Virus record (IMG/VR): IMGVR_UViG_3300023220_000125
Location: 1 to 27,058 of that record
Reading direction: 5' to 3' (one strand)
Origin: a virus
Length of the DNA: 27,058 bases
The notes beneath the pieces were generated by a model. It was not told the origin of the DNA. It ran no database searches and saw only the letters and a program-made list of their open reading frames with translations. Shown piece by piece: positions 5,112 through 13,486 of this stretch (position 1 is its first letter; each line of letters begins with the position of its first letter). The position numbers and the translations under genes were made by a program.

Positions 5112-7186
5112 TTAAGAACTATCAGAAACTCATAACATCTGCACAGGAATTTGGCTGGTCTTGGTGGAAACGTAATGAATACATTGAGGGTCGTAGGTTC
5201 TTCGATGGTATAGAACAGTATGACTCAGATGTGCTTAAGTCATTAGGGAAAAGAGGTTTGCGACCAGTTGTGATGAACAGAACAGATCCCTTTATACGAG
5301 GTGTTGCTAATAATATTGGTAAGGCAACAGGAGTATGGAGATACTACCCACTGGATGATGTAGAGAACCAGCCAGATCAAGAGCAGAACACAGAGAAGGA
5401 CGACTACTCTACTTCGATGAATGAGTTGGGAAAGTGGGGAAGAGATCAAGGTAACTTTGAAAGAGAGGCTGGTCAAGTTCGACTAGATGCATCTATCTGT
5501 GGTGTTGGTATAATGGAACAACGTTTAGATATGGAGGGTGATAATGTATTCGGAGAGCCTTGCTATACTCGTATTCCCCCGATTGAAGTAGTTATAGATC
5601 AAGATGCTCAAGGTGTTAACTTCCATGACGCTAGAGATATGTTCCGCGCTCGTATTATGGACAAGGAAACATTTACTGAGCAGTTTGAAGATAGTCCGGG
5701 GGCTAAAGATGTGGGCGATGGTATTGACCAGATGTTCACAATGCTTCAAGTAAATAACACAGATAGTATAACAATTAATCCTCTATTTGAATCTACAGCA
5801 TTTGACAGCCGACTAGGACAGAACAATGTAACTGTGTATGATTATCAATGGTTCCAGAAAGAGGCGGTTCATGTAGTTAAGAATCCTTTGTTAGATGATA
5901 TTAATCTTAATATCTTAGGGCAAGATGAGGAGTTATTAATAGAGCTTCGTAAGCTTATGGATGATAACAAATTGGCTGATGATGATCCTTCGTGGTTACT
6001 GTTTGATAAAGAGTTCAGGCAGCTTGAGGGAATCATAGACAATAAGGTTGATATTGAATCGGCTAAGAAGAAGAAGAAACGTTATTACCGTGCGTTTATT
6101 GCTGGTGATATTATTCTTGATAAGATGGAATCTCCTTTCCCAGATGGGTTTACTTACTCGTTCTATACTCAGTATTATGATGAAGATAAACGTGTGCCTT
6201 ATGGGTTTATGCGTAAGATCAAAGACTCACAAAGAACATCTAATGCATCTTTCTTGCATATGTTCCACAGTATTCTTTCAGCCCCTAAGCCTTCTATGTT
6301 CGCTGAACACGGCGTAACAGATGAGCCGGATAAGTTTGAATTACAAGCGGCACAACGTGATTCAGTGTTGTGGGTTAATGACGGTAAGTTAGAAAGAATA
6401 AGAGAGAACATTCCCCCTACTGTACCGACAGGGTTTGAAAACCCATTACAGATATCAATTGAGTCTATGTTCCAAGTAACTGGTTTAAACTTTGAGATGC
6501 TAGGACAACAAACTAACGAGATCTCAGGTATACTAGATAAGCAGCGTACTGAACGTGGTTATGATATGCTTAAAGATGTGATCGATAACTATCGTATGTT
6601 CCTCAAGGAAATAGGGAAGAAGGATCTTCAACTATATAGAGAGATAGCATCACAAGCACCGGGAGAGATCATTCGTGTGATTGGTACTAATGGTATTGAG
6701 GCTATTCCTTTGCTCAAGGATCAAACTAATCAGAACTTTGCTGTAACTATTGATGATGCGCCTTCTTCTATTAATCAGAAGTCAGATAATATTAAGGTTC
6801 TGTTTGATATTATGCAGTTACCTAACATACCTCCGCAGATGCAGCCTATGTTACTAGATGCAGTGCTAGAGAACTCTGATATGCCTAGTGATCTACGTAG
6901 GGGTCTGCAACGAGGATTGACTGATGCTACTACTCCTTCTGAAGAGGAAAGAGCACAACAAGCACAACAACAGCAGCAAATCTTACAACAACAATTGGCT
7001 TCACAACAGGCGCAAGATGAGCTTGTCCGTGCTAATACAATAGAGAAAGAAGGCGAGGCAATTAAAGATGCAGCCGATGCTAAATTGAAAGAAGCACAAG
7101 AAGTTAAAGTTTTAGCCGATACGGAGAAAGTAATAGCTGAGACACAAGAAATTCAAGCCGAAATGGCAGGAATAATACCAAAGTAA
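5084..7186 (+). CDS. Portal protein, P22-like
   Basis: A 700-residue protein in the portal position, directly after the terminase. Features typical of P22-type portals are visible: an N-terminal helical wing (FGWSWWKRNEYIEGRRFFDG), RPVVMNRTDPFIRGVANNI, the long alpha/beta body, and a C-terminal helical region from about 600 onward. That region becomes Gln/Ala rich (EEERAQQAQQQQQILQQQL) and then a charged coiled coil. The length is close to P22 gp1 (725 residues). It forms the 12-subunit ring through which DNA enters and leaves. The C-terminal coiled region resembles the barrel of P22 portal. Its start lies inside the end of the 117-aa gene. Confidence 0.88.
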   Translation: MAIFDDDTIIKNYQKLITSAQEFGWSWWKRNEYIEGRRFFDGIEQYDSDVLKSLGKRGLRPVVMNRTDPFIRGVANNIGKATGVWRYYPLDDVENQPDQEQNTEKDDYSTSMNELGKWGRDQGNFEREAGQVRLDASICGVGIMEQRLDMEGDNVFGEPCYTRIPPIEVVIDQDAQGVNFHDARDMFRARIMDKETFTEQFEDSPGAKDVGDGIDQMFTMLQVNNTDSITINPLFESTAFDSRLGQNNVTVYDYQWFQKEAVHVVKNPLLDDINLNILGQDEELLIELRKLMDDNKLADDDPSWLLFDKEFRQLEGIIDNKVDIESAKKKKKRYYRAFIAGDIILDKMESPFPDGFTYSFYTQYYDEDKRVPYGFMRKIKDSQRTSNASFLHMFHSILSAPKPSMFAEHGVTDEPDKFELQAAQRDSVLWVNDGKLERIRENIPPTVPTGFENPLQISIESMFQVTGLNFEMLGQQTNEISGILDKQRTERGYDMLKDVIDNYRMFLKEIGKKDLQLYREIASQAPGEIIRVIGTNGIEAIPLLKDQTNQNFAVTIDDAPSSINQKSDNIKVLFDIMQLPNIPPQMQPMLLDAVLENSDMPSDLRRGLQRGLTDATTPSEEERAQQAQQQQQILQQQLASQQAQDELVRANTIEKEGEAIKDAADAKLKEAQEVKVLADTEKVIAETQEIQAEMAGIIPK

Positions 7187-7220
7187 CACACAACCAACCA
7201 CAACCTAGCAAGGATTAACC

Positions 7221-8324
7221 ATGACCGATCAATTACAACAAGCAGTAGAAATAGAAAACATTAACGATGCCGTTGACTTCTTAGCAACTGAACAACCAGC
7301 AGCAGAAGAGGAAGCCGCCCCGATTGTAGAAGAGCAGGGTGAAACTACTGTCGAGGGAGTTGAGGCCGCTTTGCTTGCAGAAGATGAGCCAATAGAAGAG
7401 GCAAAAGAGTTATCTTTAGAAGAGCAAGTTAGTAGTATGTCAGATGATGACCTGAACTCATTAGCAGATAAGCTAGTAGAACAAGGTGGGGAAGTGCCAT
7501 CGTTCGTTGTTAAGAAGCTGCGTAAACAGAAGACAGAAGCTAAAGAAGAGTTGAGCGAGAAGGGCGGCAAGCTTGATGATACTCTTAATAATATGACGAC
7601 TATCTTAGAGAAGATGTCTCAGAACCAGCAACCTGCGACTGAAGCACCAGTAGAATCTAACGGACTTAACTCTGAAGAGTTTGCAGAGGCTATGTCTTAT
7701 GAGCCTGAGAAGGCAGCTAAGATGATGCAAGACCAGATGAAGACAATGCAAGATAAGATGAAGGCGATGGAAGAACAGTCGGCTATATCACAATTGCAAG
7801 TGGCTCATGGTAATATTGAGCAGCAAGCACGTAAGCGCGATGTTGATTATGATGCCAAGAAGATTAAGTTCATTGAGTTAGAGGCACAGAATCTTAAGGT
7901 AAGCAACCCTATGGCTACAGAAAGCCAGCTAAAAGCACACGCTGAGAATACTTTTAACACAAGATCTATGGAATATCTATTACAGGGGCAAGATCCTACT
8001 ATTGTTCTAGATGGCTACTTCAAAAGCACAGGTATTGAATTTAGACAGTCTAAAGCAAACAAGAAAGATGTTGATATCGATGCTATTGCTTCTAGTATTA
8101 ATAAGCATCAAACTCTGGGTGGCAAGAGTGCCAAGCCTAGCCAAGGTATTGAAGAGATGACACTTTCTAAGCTTGCAGATATGCATCCTAACAAGGTACA
8201 GGCATTCGGTAAGAAGTATGCTAATCACATAAATGGCAAGAAAGATGGTAAGAAGGTAACCGCTACTGAAGCTCTAGATATATTTATGCGTGAACAAGCA
8301 AAGAAAGAATCATCCACGCTCTAG
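7221..8324 (+). CDS. Scaffolding protein
   Basis: A 367-residue protein between portal and major capsid genes, the standard scaffold position. It is very acidic over the first 130 residues (many Glu/Ala, e.g. EQPAAEEEAAPIVEEQGE), then has a methionine/lysine-rich coiled coil near 165-190 (MMQDQMKTMQDKMKAMEEQ) and a basic helical C-terminal part (VTATEALDIFMREQAKK). Scaffolds of P22-like phages are acidic, helical and end in a basic capsid-binding helix-turn-helix. No protease motif was seen, so removal may occur by exit rather than cleavage. AAGGA before ATG 7221 is the ribosome site. Confidence 0.8.
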   Translation: MTDQLQQAVEIENINDAVDFLATEQPAAEEEAAPIVEEQGETTVEGVEAALLAEDEPIEEAKELSLEEQVSSMSDDDLNSLADKLVEQGGEVPSFVVKKLRKQKTEAKEELSEKGGKLDDTLNNMTTILEKMSQNQQPATEAPVESNGLNSEEFAEAMSYEPEKAAKMMQDQMKTMQDKMKAMEEQSAISQLQVAHGNIEQQARKRDVDYDAKKIKFIELEAQNLKVSNPMATESQLKAHAENTFNTRSMEYLLQGQDPTIVLDGYFKSTGIEFRQSKANKKDVDIDAIASSINKHQTLGGKSAKPSQGIEEMTLSKLADMHPNKVQAFGKKYANHINGKKDGKKVTATEALDIFMREQAKKESSTL

Positions 8325-8336
8325 TAAATAGGTGGC

Positions 8337-8365
8337 TTGACACATAAACCTTTGTATGCTAGACT
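8337..8365 (+). promoter_or_regulatory. Strong extended -10 promoter for capsid cassette
   Basis: TTGACA (8337-8342), a 17-base spacer, and TAGACT (8360-8365), preceded by TGC at 8357-8359, which supplies an extended -10 TGn motif. It lies just after the scaffold stop and about 130 bases before the major capsid gene, so it would give extra transcription of the most abundant virion proteins. Seen directly; strength is inferred from consensus match. Confidence 0.8.
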
Positions 8366-8497
8366 AAGCTAACTGCAATTGCTGTACAAGGCAGCGCGTA
8401 GACTCACGATACGAGAAGCAGGCATAGTTATAGCCGTAATATAGCCCTTGAATAAGCAGTTAATATTTATTTATTAACTTAACTCAAGAGGTCTATT
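8366..8497 (+). other. Structured leader before major capsid gene
   Basis: The longest non-coding stretch in the rightward array. It holds an inverted pair TAACTGC (8370-8376) and GCAGTTA (8456-8462) that could close a large domain, a tandem TATAGCC (8429-8435 and 8440-8446), and an AT-only hairpin GTTAATA/TATTAAC (8459-8465 and 8472-8478). The last overlaps the second arm of the large pair, so they would compete. The ribosome site AGAGG follows before ATG 8498. A long structured leader may stabilise the capsid mRNA. No riboswitch class was recognised. Confidence 0.45.
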
Positions 8498-9613
8498 ATG
8501 GCTGTTACAAGTCCAGCAACTGGATCGATCATTAGCTTATTTGGGAAACGTTTAATCCCAGAAGCACTAAAAGAAACTATCTTTGGTCAAATGGTCGGTT
8601 CTACAATTAAACAAGAAACTGAACTATCAAATATGCGCGGTGTTGATTTCACTACCACGCTTGGTATTAACTTAACCGGTACTGGCTTCGGTCTAGCTAC
8701 TCCTGTAGATGGTAATGAAGAGTCTATTGATTCATTCACTGATACAGTGGTTGTAGATCAGCTTACACAAGCTGTGAAAGTACCTACAACTATGAATGTC
8801 GACCAACAAACTATCGGTTGGGATTGGACTAAAGAAGGTTTTGAGCGTCTACGTAAGTGGATGACTGCTACTTTCGAGATTTGGGCTGCTAACCAGATTG
8901 CTGGTAATACTGCAACTCAAATTGGTTCAGGTACTGACACGCTACCTTATGATGGTCGTGTATATACTGCCGGTAAAACTACATTCGCAACTGGTAACAA
9001 TACTGCTACTGCACCTACTGCTAACCGCGTTATTCGCGCTGGTGGTGCTGCTACTGATCAAGCACTTACATCTACTGATACTATGACGTTATCATTGGTT
9101 GAAGCTGCTGTTGAGAAGGCACGTAATGCTACACCGGTTATCGAACCTGTTAACTTTGAAGGTCGTGATGTATTCATTATGATCATTTCAAACGAGCAAT
9201 GGACTGATCTATTGCGTGACACTACTTCACCTGTACAAGTAGTTGACATTAGCTTGTCTCTATTAAATGGTGGTAACAACCCGTTTGCCAATGACCTTAT
9301 TAAGGTTCAAGGCTTCCAATACCAAGATACGCTTATTATTCGTAATAGCCGTATTCCTTATGGTGTTAACTCTTCTAGTTCAGCTCAGATTTCTACGGTA
9401 CGCCGTGCTATCTTTATGGGTAACCAAGCTGCATCATTCGGTTTCAAAGGAGCCGGTGCTGGTGAGGCTATGTTCCATGAAGAAATGAAAGATGGTGGTC
9501 GTTTCCGTCAGGTTACAGCTAACGTTGTGGGTGGTCTTAAGAAGATCGTTTATAACAGTGAAGACTATGGTGTTATTACTGTTTCAACCTTTGCCGATGC
9601 GCATACAAGTTAA
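8498..9613 (+). CDS. Major capsid protein, N4-gp56/DUF4043 type
   Basis: A 371-residue protein whose start is typical of the DUF4043 (N4 gp56) capsid family: LFGKRLIPEALKETIFGQMV, then KQETELSNMRGVDFTTTL, then GNEESIDSF and VVVDQLTQAVKVPTTMNVD. The C-terminal half has the expected GRDVFIMIISNEQWTDLL and FKGAGAGEAMFHEEMKDGG sections. It forms the icosahedral shell with the HK97-like fold. The gene has its own promoter and terminator with only one partner gene, consistent with very high expression. The family is usually seen in N4-like and other podoviruses; here it sits with a P22-like portal. Confidence 0.88.
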   Translation: MAVTSPATGSIISLFGKRLIPEALKETIFGQMVGSTIKQETELSNMRGVDFTTTLGINLTGTGFGLATPVDGNEESIDSFTDTVVVDQLTQAVKVPTTMNVDQQTIGWDWTKEGFERLRKWMTATFEIWAANQIAGNTATQIGSGTDTLPYDGRVYTAGKTTFATGNNTATAPTANRVIRAGGAATDQALTSTDTMTLSLVEAAVEKARNATPVIEPVNFEGRDVFIMIISNEQWTDLLRDTTSPVQVVDISLSLLNGGNNPFANDLIKVQGFQYQDTLIIRNSRIPYGVNSSSSAQISTVRRAIFMGNQAASFGFKGAGAGEAMFHEEMKDGGRFRQVTANVVGGLKKIVYNSEDYGVITVSTFADAHTS

Positions 9614-9624
9614 GGAGAAATGAC

Positions 9625-10122
9625 ATGACAGCTTTTACTTTTACAAGAGTTAAACAAGAAAACGTATTAAACCGTGGTGCTAGCACTACTGTTGTAGCTA
9701 CATTTGATGTTGACGTTGAAACGTCTTCAGCAGGTCTTGCTAGTGGTGATACTATTTCTGGTATTAACGTTCCTCAATTCGCTACTGTTACAGGTTACTA
9801 CTTGATCTTCCCTGAATTGGATTCCAATGGAACTCCTACAGGTACTTTTGATCTTGGTGATGCTGCTGACGCAGATCGTTATCTCAATGGTGTTGTTATG
9901 GGTGGTTCGCTTACTCATTATGCATACAACGAGAAAGATGCTGATCTACCGGGGGCTTTAGTCTCTACAGTTGGCGATACAACAAATACTCCTTCTAATG
10001 GTGTTGGTTTTACCTACACTGCTGATGGCGTTATTAGTTTAACCGTTGCAACTGCGGTTGCTACTGCGGTTACTTCAGGAACACTTGTTTTGGCAGTAAC
10101 ATATACTGACAATGCAGTGTAG
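9625..10122 (+). CDS. Candidate capsid decoration/stabilising protein
   Basis: A 165-residue beta-rich protein directly after the major capsid gene, inside the same promoter-terminator cassette, with AAGGAG seven bases before ATG 9625. It is rich in Thr, Val, Gly and Asp, without long helices. Recognisable pieces are TFDVDVETSSAGLASGDTIS, a DLGDAADADRYLNGVVMGG stretch and a repetitive VATAVATAVTSGTLVLAVTY end. Proteins with this composition and a GD-x-x-DADRY motif often follow phage capsid genes and act as outer decoration or head proteins. The exact role is inferred from position and fold type. Confidence 0.65.
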   Translation: MTAFTFTRVKQENVLNRGASTTVVATFDVDVETSSAGLASGDTISGINVPQFATVTGYYLIFPELDSNGTPTGTFDLGDAADADRYLNGVVMGGSLTHYAYNEKDADLPGALVSTVGDTTNTPSNGVGFTYTADGVISLTVATAVATAVTSGTLVLAVTYTDNAV

Positions 10123-10135
10123 CTAGGTTGTGGCT

Positions 10136-10161
10136 GGAGGGGGCGAAAGCCTCCTCCTTTT
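10136..10161 (+). terminator. Intrinsic terminator after capsid cassette
   Basis: GGAGGGGGC (10136-10144), GAAA tetraloop (10145-10148), GCCTCCTCC (10149-10157), then TTTT. Nine pairs with one G-U and a GNRA loop give a very stable hairpin. The U-run is short, so read-through into the following structural genes is expected, which fits the need for less of those products than of capsid protein. Confidence 0.85.
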
Positions 10162-10171
10162 AATTAAGGAG
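10154..10171 (+). promoter_or_regulatory. Ribosome-site-masking hairpin overlapping the terminator
   Basis: CTCCTT (10154-10159) is perfectly complementary to AAGGAG (10166-10171), the ribosome site of the gene at 10179, with loop TTAATT. The first arm is shared with the 3' arm of the terminator hairpin, so the two structures are mutually exclusive. Seen directly; regulation is inferred. Confidence 0.5.
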
Positions 10172-10178
10172 ATTTAAT

Positions 10179-10556
10179 ATGGCTATTTCAAGAGTTAATC
10201 CTCAACGCACATCTGGTGTTGGTGATATTATTGTTCAAACTACTATTGCCAATATTTCAAGCGCTTCTTCTTCTTGGGTTGTTTCACCTTTTGGTGGTGA
10301 CATTACTAAGATTGAGACTGTTATTGATACTGCTATTACCACTGGTGATGCAACTATCACAGCAGAGCTTGGAGGCACGTTAGTTACAGGTTCATCTATC
10401 ACTATTGCTAATTCTGGTAGTGCTCCGGGTGACGTAGATAGTTCAAGTCCAACAGGTGCTAATACTGTAACTGCTGGTCAAGCTATCGAGATTATTACAG
10501 ACGGTGGTTCAACTGTTGCTTCTAAAGCAGTGGTTACTATTACAATACAATTATAG
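10179..10556 (+). CDS. Small beta-rich virion protein, 125 aa
   Basis: First gene after the terminator, with AAGGAG seven bases before ATG 10179. It begins MAISRVNPQRTSGVGDIIV and is composed almost wholly of predicted beta strands rich in Thr, Ser, Ile and Val (e.g. TAITTGDATITAELGG, SKAVVTITIQL), with few charged residues. No signal or membrane segment. This matches small head or tail decoration proteins, which are common at this position, but there is no specific motif. The gene ends 16 bases before the predicted GTG start of the adaptor-like gene. Confidence 0.6.
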   Translation: MAISRVNPQRTSGVGDIIVQTTIANISSASSSWVVSPFGGDITKIETVIDTAITTGDATITAELGGTLVTGSSITIANSGSAPGDVDSSSPTGANTVTAGQAIEIITDGGSTVASKAVVTITIQL

Positions 10557-10572
10557 TTTATGGTGGTCAGTT

Positions 10573-11226
10573 GTGGCGGATTTTGGCGAATTAAAAGCGT
10601 TAGTTTTACGTGACTTAGAACGTGACGATCTGTCTACTGACAGTAATGCAAATATAGATGACACAACTATTGAGTATTACATCAAGAGATCAATTGACCA
10701 CTTTAAAACAAAGCAATTCTGGTTTAATCAGAGGACAGCAACAACAGTAACTATTGCTGCTAATTCTGACACAGCGTCACTACCTAATGATTTCATAAGT
10801 GCTGTTATTTTTAGAGTGACGACAAACGGATCTCAAAGAATCTTAACAGAAACGCATTACGAAGAGCTTGAGACTGCTAGAGCTATATCACAAGTTATTA
10901 ATAGCTCAGCCCCTACTTTGTTCTCTATATTTGGGGAGCAATTTGAGTTCTATCCTACCCCCACGCAATCCATTTCCACTAAGCTTAGTTATATCTTTGA
11001 GTTAACTGAGTTGTCTGCTGATTCTGACTCTAATACGTGGACGAATGACGCTCGTATGATGATCTCTGCGAAGACTAAAGAGTATATCTATAGAGATAGA
11101 CTGCGCAATAGTGAGGCGGCTACTAGAGCAGCGTTAGAAGTGGAGCAGGAATTACAAAAGCTCACTACTCGTACGAATAAGAATGTAGCCATAGGTATGG
11201 TAAGAATAGAATCATGGTTGGGGTAG
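10573..11226 (+). CDS. Head-tail adaptor/head completion protein
   Basis: I place the start at GTG 10573 (VADFGELKALVLRDLERDD) because the frame before it overlaps the previous gene and gives an implausible hydrophobic N-terminus; the ribosome site there (GGTGG) is weak. The 217-residue product shows the layout of podovirus adaptor proteins: N-terminal helix, YYIKRSIDHFKTKQFWFNQ, a strand TVTIAANSDTASLPNDFI, a central beta part FSIFGEQFEFYPTP, and helices with AKTKEYIYRDRLRNSEAATR. These rings sit beneath the portal and receive the tail hub (P22 gp4-like role). Family assignment is by pattern and position. Confidence 0.65.
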   Translation: MADFGELKALVLRDLERDDLSTDSNANIDDTTIEYYIKRSIDHFKTKQFWFNQRTATTVTIAANSDTASLPNDFISAVIFRVTTNGSQRILTETHYEELETARAISQVINSSAPTLFSIFGEQFEFYPTPTQSISTKLSYIFELTELSADSDSNTWTNDARMMISAKTKEYIYRDRLRNSEAATRAALEVEQELQKLTTRTNKNVAIGMVRIESWLG

Positions 11227-12729
11227 ATGGAAAGATTAGTATCAGAGATAGGAAGATTAAACAGGGCGTCTACACTTGACCTCTCTACAGACAAGATTGC
11301 CGTACATCAACCAGATAATACTATAAGTTCCGCACTTTTAAGCGACATAACCGCATATGGAAGCAACGCAGAAATTATCTGTACCTCTGATGATTGGGAA
11401 AGCAAGGCAGCTTCTGTAACTTCAACTGAAATAACTCTAAAAGATAACACAACATACTTCTTGTGTGAGCCAACTACTCTAACTAAGACGATTGTTTGGG
11501 GTGCAGGCACAGGTATTGTTGACACTACTATTAGTAATAATGTTATAACCAGCACAGCAGACCCTGTATATAAGGCAACTAACCTAACACGTTGTAGATT
11601 GCAGAATGTTCAAACAAATGGCAACTTCACCAACGCAATGTTTGATATGACCTCAACGCTAGCTCCTGCTGGTGGTTTCTTTTCTATTGAGCTATGTGTA
11701 TTCGCCTTAGCGGCTAGTTTTGGAACATTGGATGGTATCCAGCCTGTATTTAACGGCGTTGCCGCAGTGTTGGTTGGTGGTAATTTGCGTCTCACAGGAA
11801 ATGGTGGGTTATGCTCTATAGTTTCAGTGAACTGGTTTAATTCGACAAACTTCACACAATTCACTTTGGATGGAACGTGGACAGGCGCGGTTCTGCTTGC
11901 TAGGATGAATCTTTCAACTGGATCGTCTGGAATTGCAATAGATGTAGATTCTGCAATATCAGCCCCTGATATATTCCTTGAAACAATAGCTTATACTGGT
12001 GGTACATTCTTTGATCCTACTGGATTAGATGATACAGATATTCCTTTAGATGTGGCAAATGTGCAGGGTGTTGCTGATAGTGCGGCTATAGGTGTTATGT
12101 GCTTCATTAACAATACAACTGCAACAACATATACAGCACAAGCAGCAGATGGAGTAATCACAACAGTAGCTGATGCAGGCGGCGGCAACATAACAATTAC
12201 AAGCACAGCACATGGATTATCTGGAAGTGATGAAGTCGTTATCTTAGGAACAACGAGTTATAATGGTACGTATACGATTGTCAGCACCACAACAAACACT
12301 TTTGACGTGACTGCAACTTTTGTGGCCACAGAAACAGGTACGTGGGAGTTTGGTTGGACTGATATTGCAGGTACGGCTGTAGCGGGAGAGACGTTAGAAA
12401 GATTTACTCTTGCAACAAGTCCCAATCGATTAACTTACAATGATTCGCCTCCAATTAAAGCGACATTAGTAACGAGTGTCGCTGCTACAAATGGTTCATC
12501 TGGGATTGTACATGAATTTGGACTCTTTGGAGAAAGAGCAGGGGCAACGGCTGGTTTTGTTAGAGTAGCTGATGGATTGTGGCAAGGAGAATTTGATAAC
12601 CGAGTTAAAAGTATAGCTTTTGCTCCATCTCATAAAGTTTTACAAAATGATGTTCTAAAGGTGATGGTGAGAAATACAGAAGGTACAGATAGTATAACAA
12701 TAACATTTTTTGAATTCAATATTAGATAG
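11227..12729 (+). CDS. Tail fibre-like virion protein with FCCH-like module
   Basis: A 500-residue protein beginning one base after the previous stop, with a poor ribosome site (GGGG), so translation is probably coupled. The N-terminal half is beta-rich with repeated short strands and loops, similar to a beta-helix (LTRCRLQNVQTNGNFTNAMF; RLTGNGGLCSIVSVNWFN). Residues about 307-375 are a small module with GGGNITITSTAHGLSGSDEV, SYNGTYTIVS, TTNTFDVTATF and ETGTWE. Such modules are often annotated as ubiquitin-activating E1 FCCH-like in phage tail proteins. The C-terminal 120 residues form a jelly-roll-like part. Likely a fibre or receptor-binding component; a head fibre is the alternative. Confidence 0.6.
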   Translation: MERLVSEIGRLNRASTLDLSTDKIAVHQPDNTISSALLSDITAYGSNAEIICTSDDWESKAASVTSTEITLKDNTTYFLCEPTTLTKTIVWGAGTGIVDTTISNNVITSTADPVYKATNLTRCRLQNVQTNGNFTNAMFDMTSTLAPAGGFFSIELCVFALAASFGTLDGIQPVFNGVAAVLVGGNLRLTGNGGLCSIVSVNWFNSTNFTQFTLDGTWTGAVLLARMNLSTGSSGIAIDVDSAISAPDIFLETIAYTGGTFFDPTGLDDTDIPLDVANVQGVADSAAIGVMCFINNTTATTYTAQAADGVITTVADAGGGNITITSTAHGLSGSDEVVILGTTSYNGTYTIVSTTTNTFDVTATFVATETGTWEFGWTDIAGTAVAGETLERFTLATSPNRLTYNDSPPIKATLVTSVAATNGSSGIVHEFGLFGERAGATAGFVRVADGLWQGEFDNRVKSIAFAPSHKVLQNDVLKVMVRNTEGTDSITITFFEFNIR

Positions 12730-12738
12730 GAGCTAAAT

Positions 12739-13002
12739 ATGCAAACAGTAGTTCAATGGAAAGAAGTTTATCGAGACGAAGAAGGCGAAGAGCATGTTCG
12801 TAATCGAAAATACGATTGGGATGCAGAAGCTAGGGAGTTTATTGATTATGAAGATCATAAACCTACTTTGCGTTTACCAGTTAAGTTATTGGCGGATAAG
12901 GATTTAAGCGCAGTTAAATCTTTTGAGGCTAGAAAGATAGTTAAATTTGCACAGAAGGAGGTTAATAATGGCGACTACGACAACAAATTTAAGCCTTATT
13001 AA
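12739..13002 (+). CDS. Small charged protein between fibre genes, 87 aa
   Basis: ATG 12739 with AGGAG at a good distance. The product begins MQTVVQWKEVYRDEEGEEHV and includes YDWDAEAREFIDYEDHKPTL and a helix (SAVKSFEARKIVKFAQKE). It is acidic at the start and more basic at the end, with no membrane segment. Its last 35 bases overlap the next gene, whose GGAGG ribosome site lies within it. No family was recognised. Position suggests a tail chaperone or minor virion part, but that is a guess. Confidence 0.65.
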   Translation: MQTVVQWKEVYRDEEGEEHVRNRKYDWDAEAREFIDYEDHKPTLRLPVKLLADKDLSAVKSFEARKIVKFAQKEVNNGDYDNKFKPY

Positions 13003-13486
13003 GCCAGCAGTTAATAGCGCTGTAGATGAGGATCTATGGGGCGGTCAGCTTAATGATAACATGGACACCTTGGATAGTGAGGCAGCAACTAAGACAGTTG
13101 ATCTTGACTTTGCTGCTAAAGTTCTTTCAGATGCTGAAATAAAGGATTTTTCAGAAGATACGGAAGATATTGGCACTACATCTGGTGCTTTAGCTGTTGA
13201 TTATCTAGATGGTCACTATCAGTTCCTTACATTAAATGGGAATGCCTCTGGATTAACTATTAGTAATCCTCCTGCTACTGGAAAGGTAGGCTTCTTGACG
13301 ATAGAAATAACTCAGGACGGAACAGGAGGGCGTACTATTGACCTAACAGGCGGTACTTATAGGAGTGCAGGTGCAGTTATTCTTACAGTGGCTGGTGGTT
13401 CTATAGATAAGTTGCGTTTAGAAACCAGAAATGCTGGTACTACGTGGGACGTTGTTATCAATAATAACTTTACGGTAGTCACTTAA
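12968..13486 (+). CDS. Tail fibre-like attachment protein, 172 aa
   Basis: Start ATG 12968 is chosen because GGAGG (12957-12961) precedes it. The N-terminus, TTTTNLSLIKPAVNSAVDED followed by LWGGQLNDNMDTLDS, matches a widespread tail-fibre N-terminal pattern (L-x-K-P...W-G-x-x-L-N-x-N-x-x-x-L-D) that attaches fibres to the tail. The rest is beta-rich (LTLNGNASGLTISNPP; IDLTGGTYRSAGAVILTV) and ends WDVVINNNFTVVT, resembling a trimeric fibre tip. The stop overlaps the next start as TAATG. It is short for a full fibre, so the following propeller protein may be the adhesive part. Confidence 0.7.
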   Translation: MATTTTNLSLIKPAVNSAVDEDLWGGQLNDNMDTLDSEAATKTVDLDFAAKVLSDAEIKDFSEDTEDIGTTSGALAVDYLDGHYQFLTLNGNASGLTISNPPATGKVGFLTIEITQDGTGGRTIDLTGGTYRSAGAVILTVAGGSIDKLRLETRNAGTTWDVVINNNFTVVT

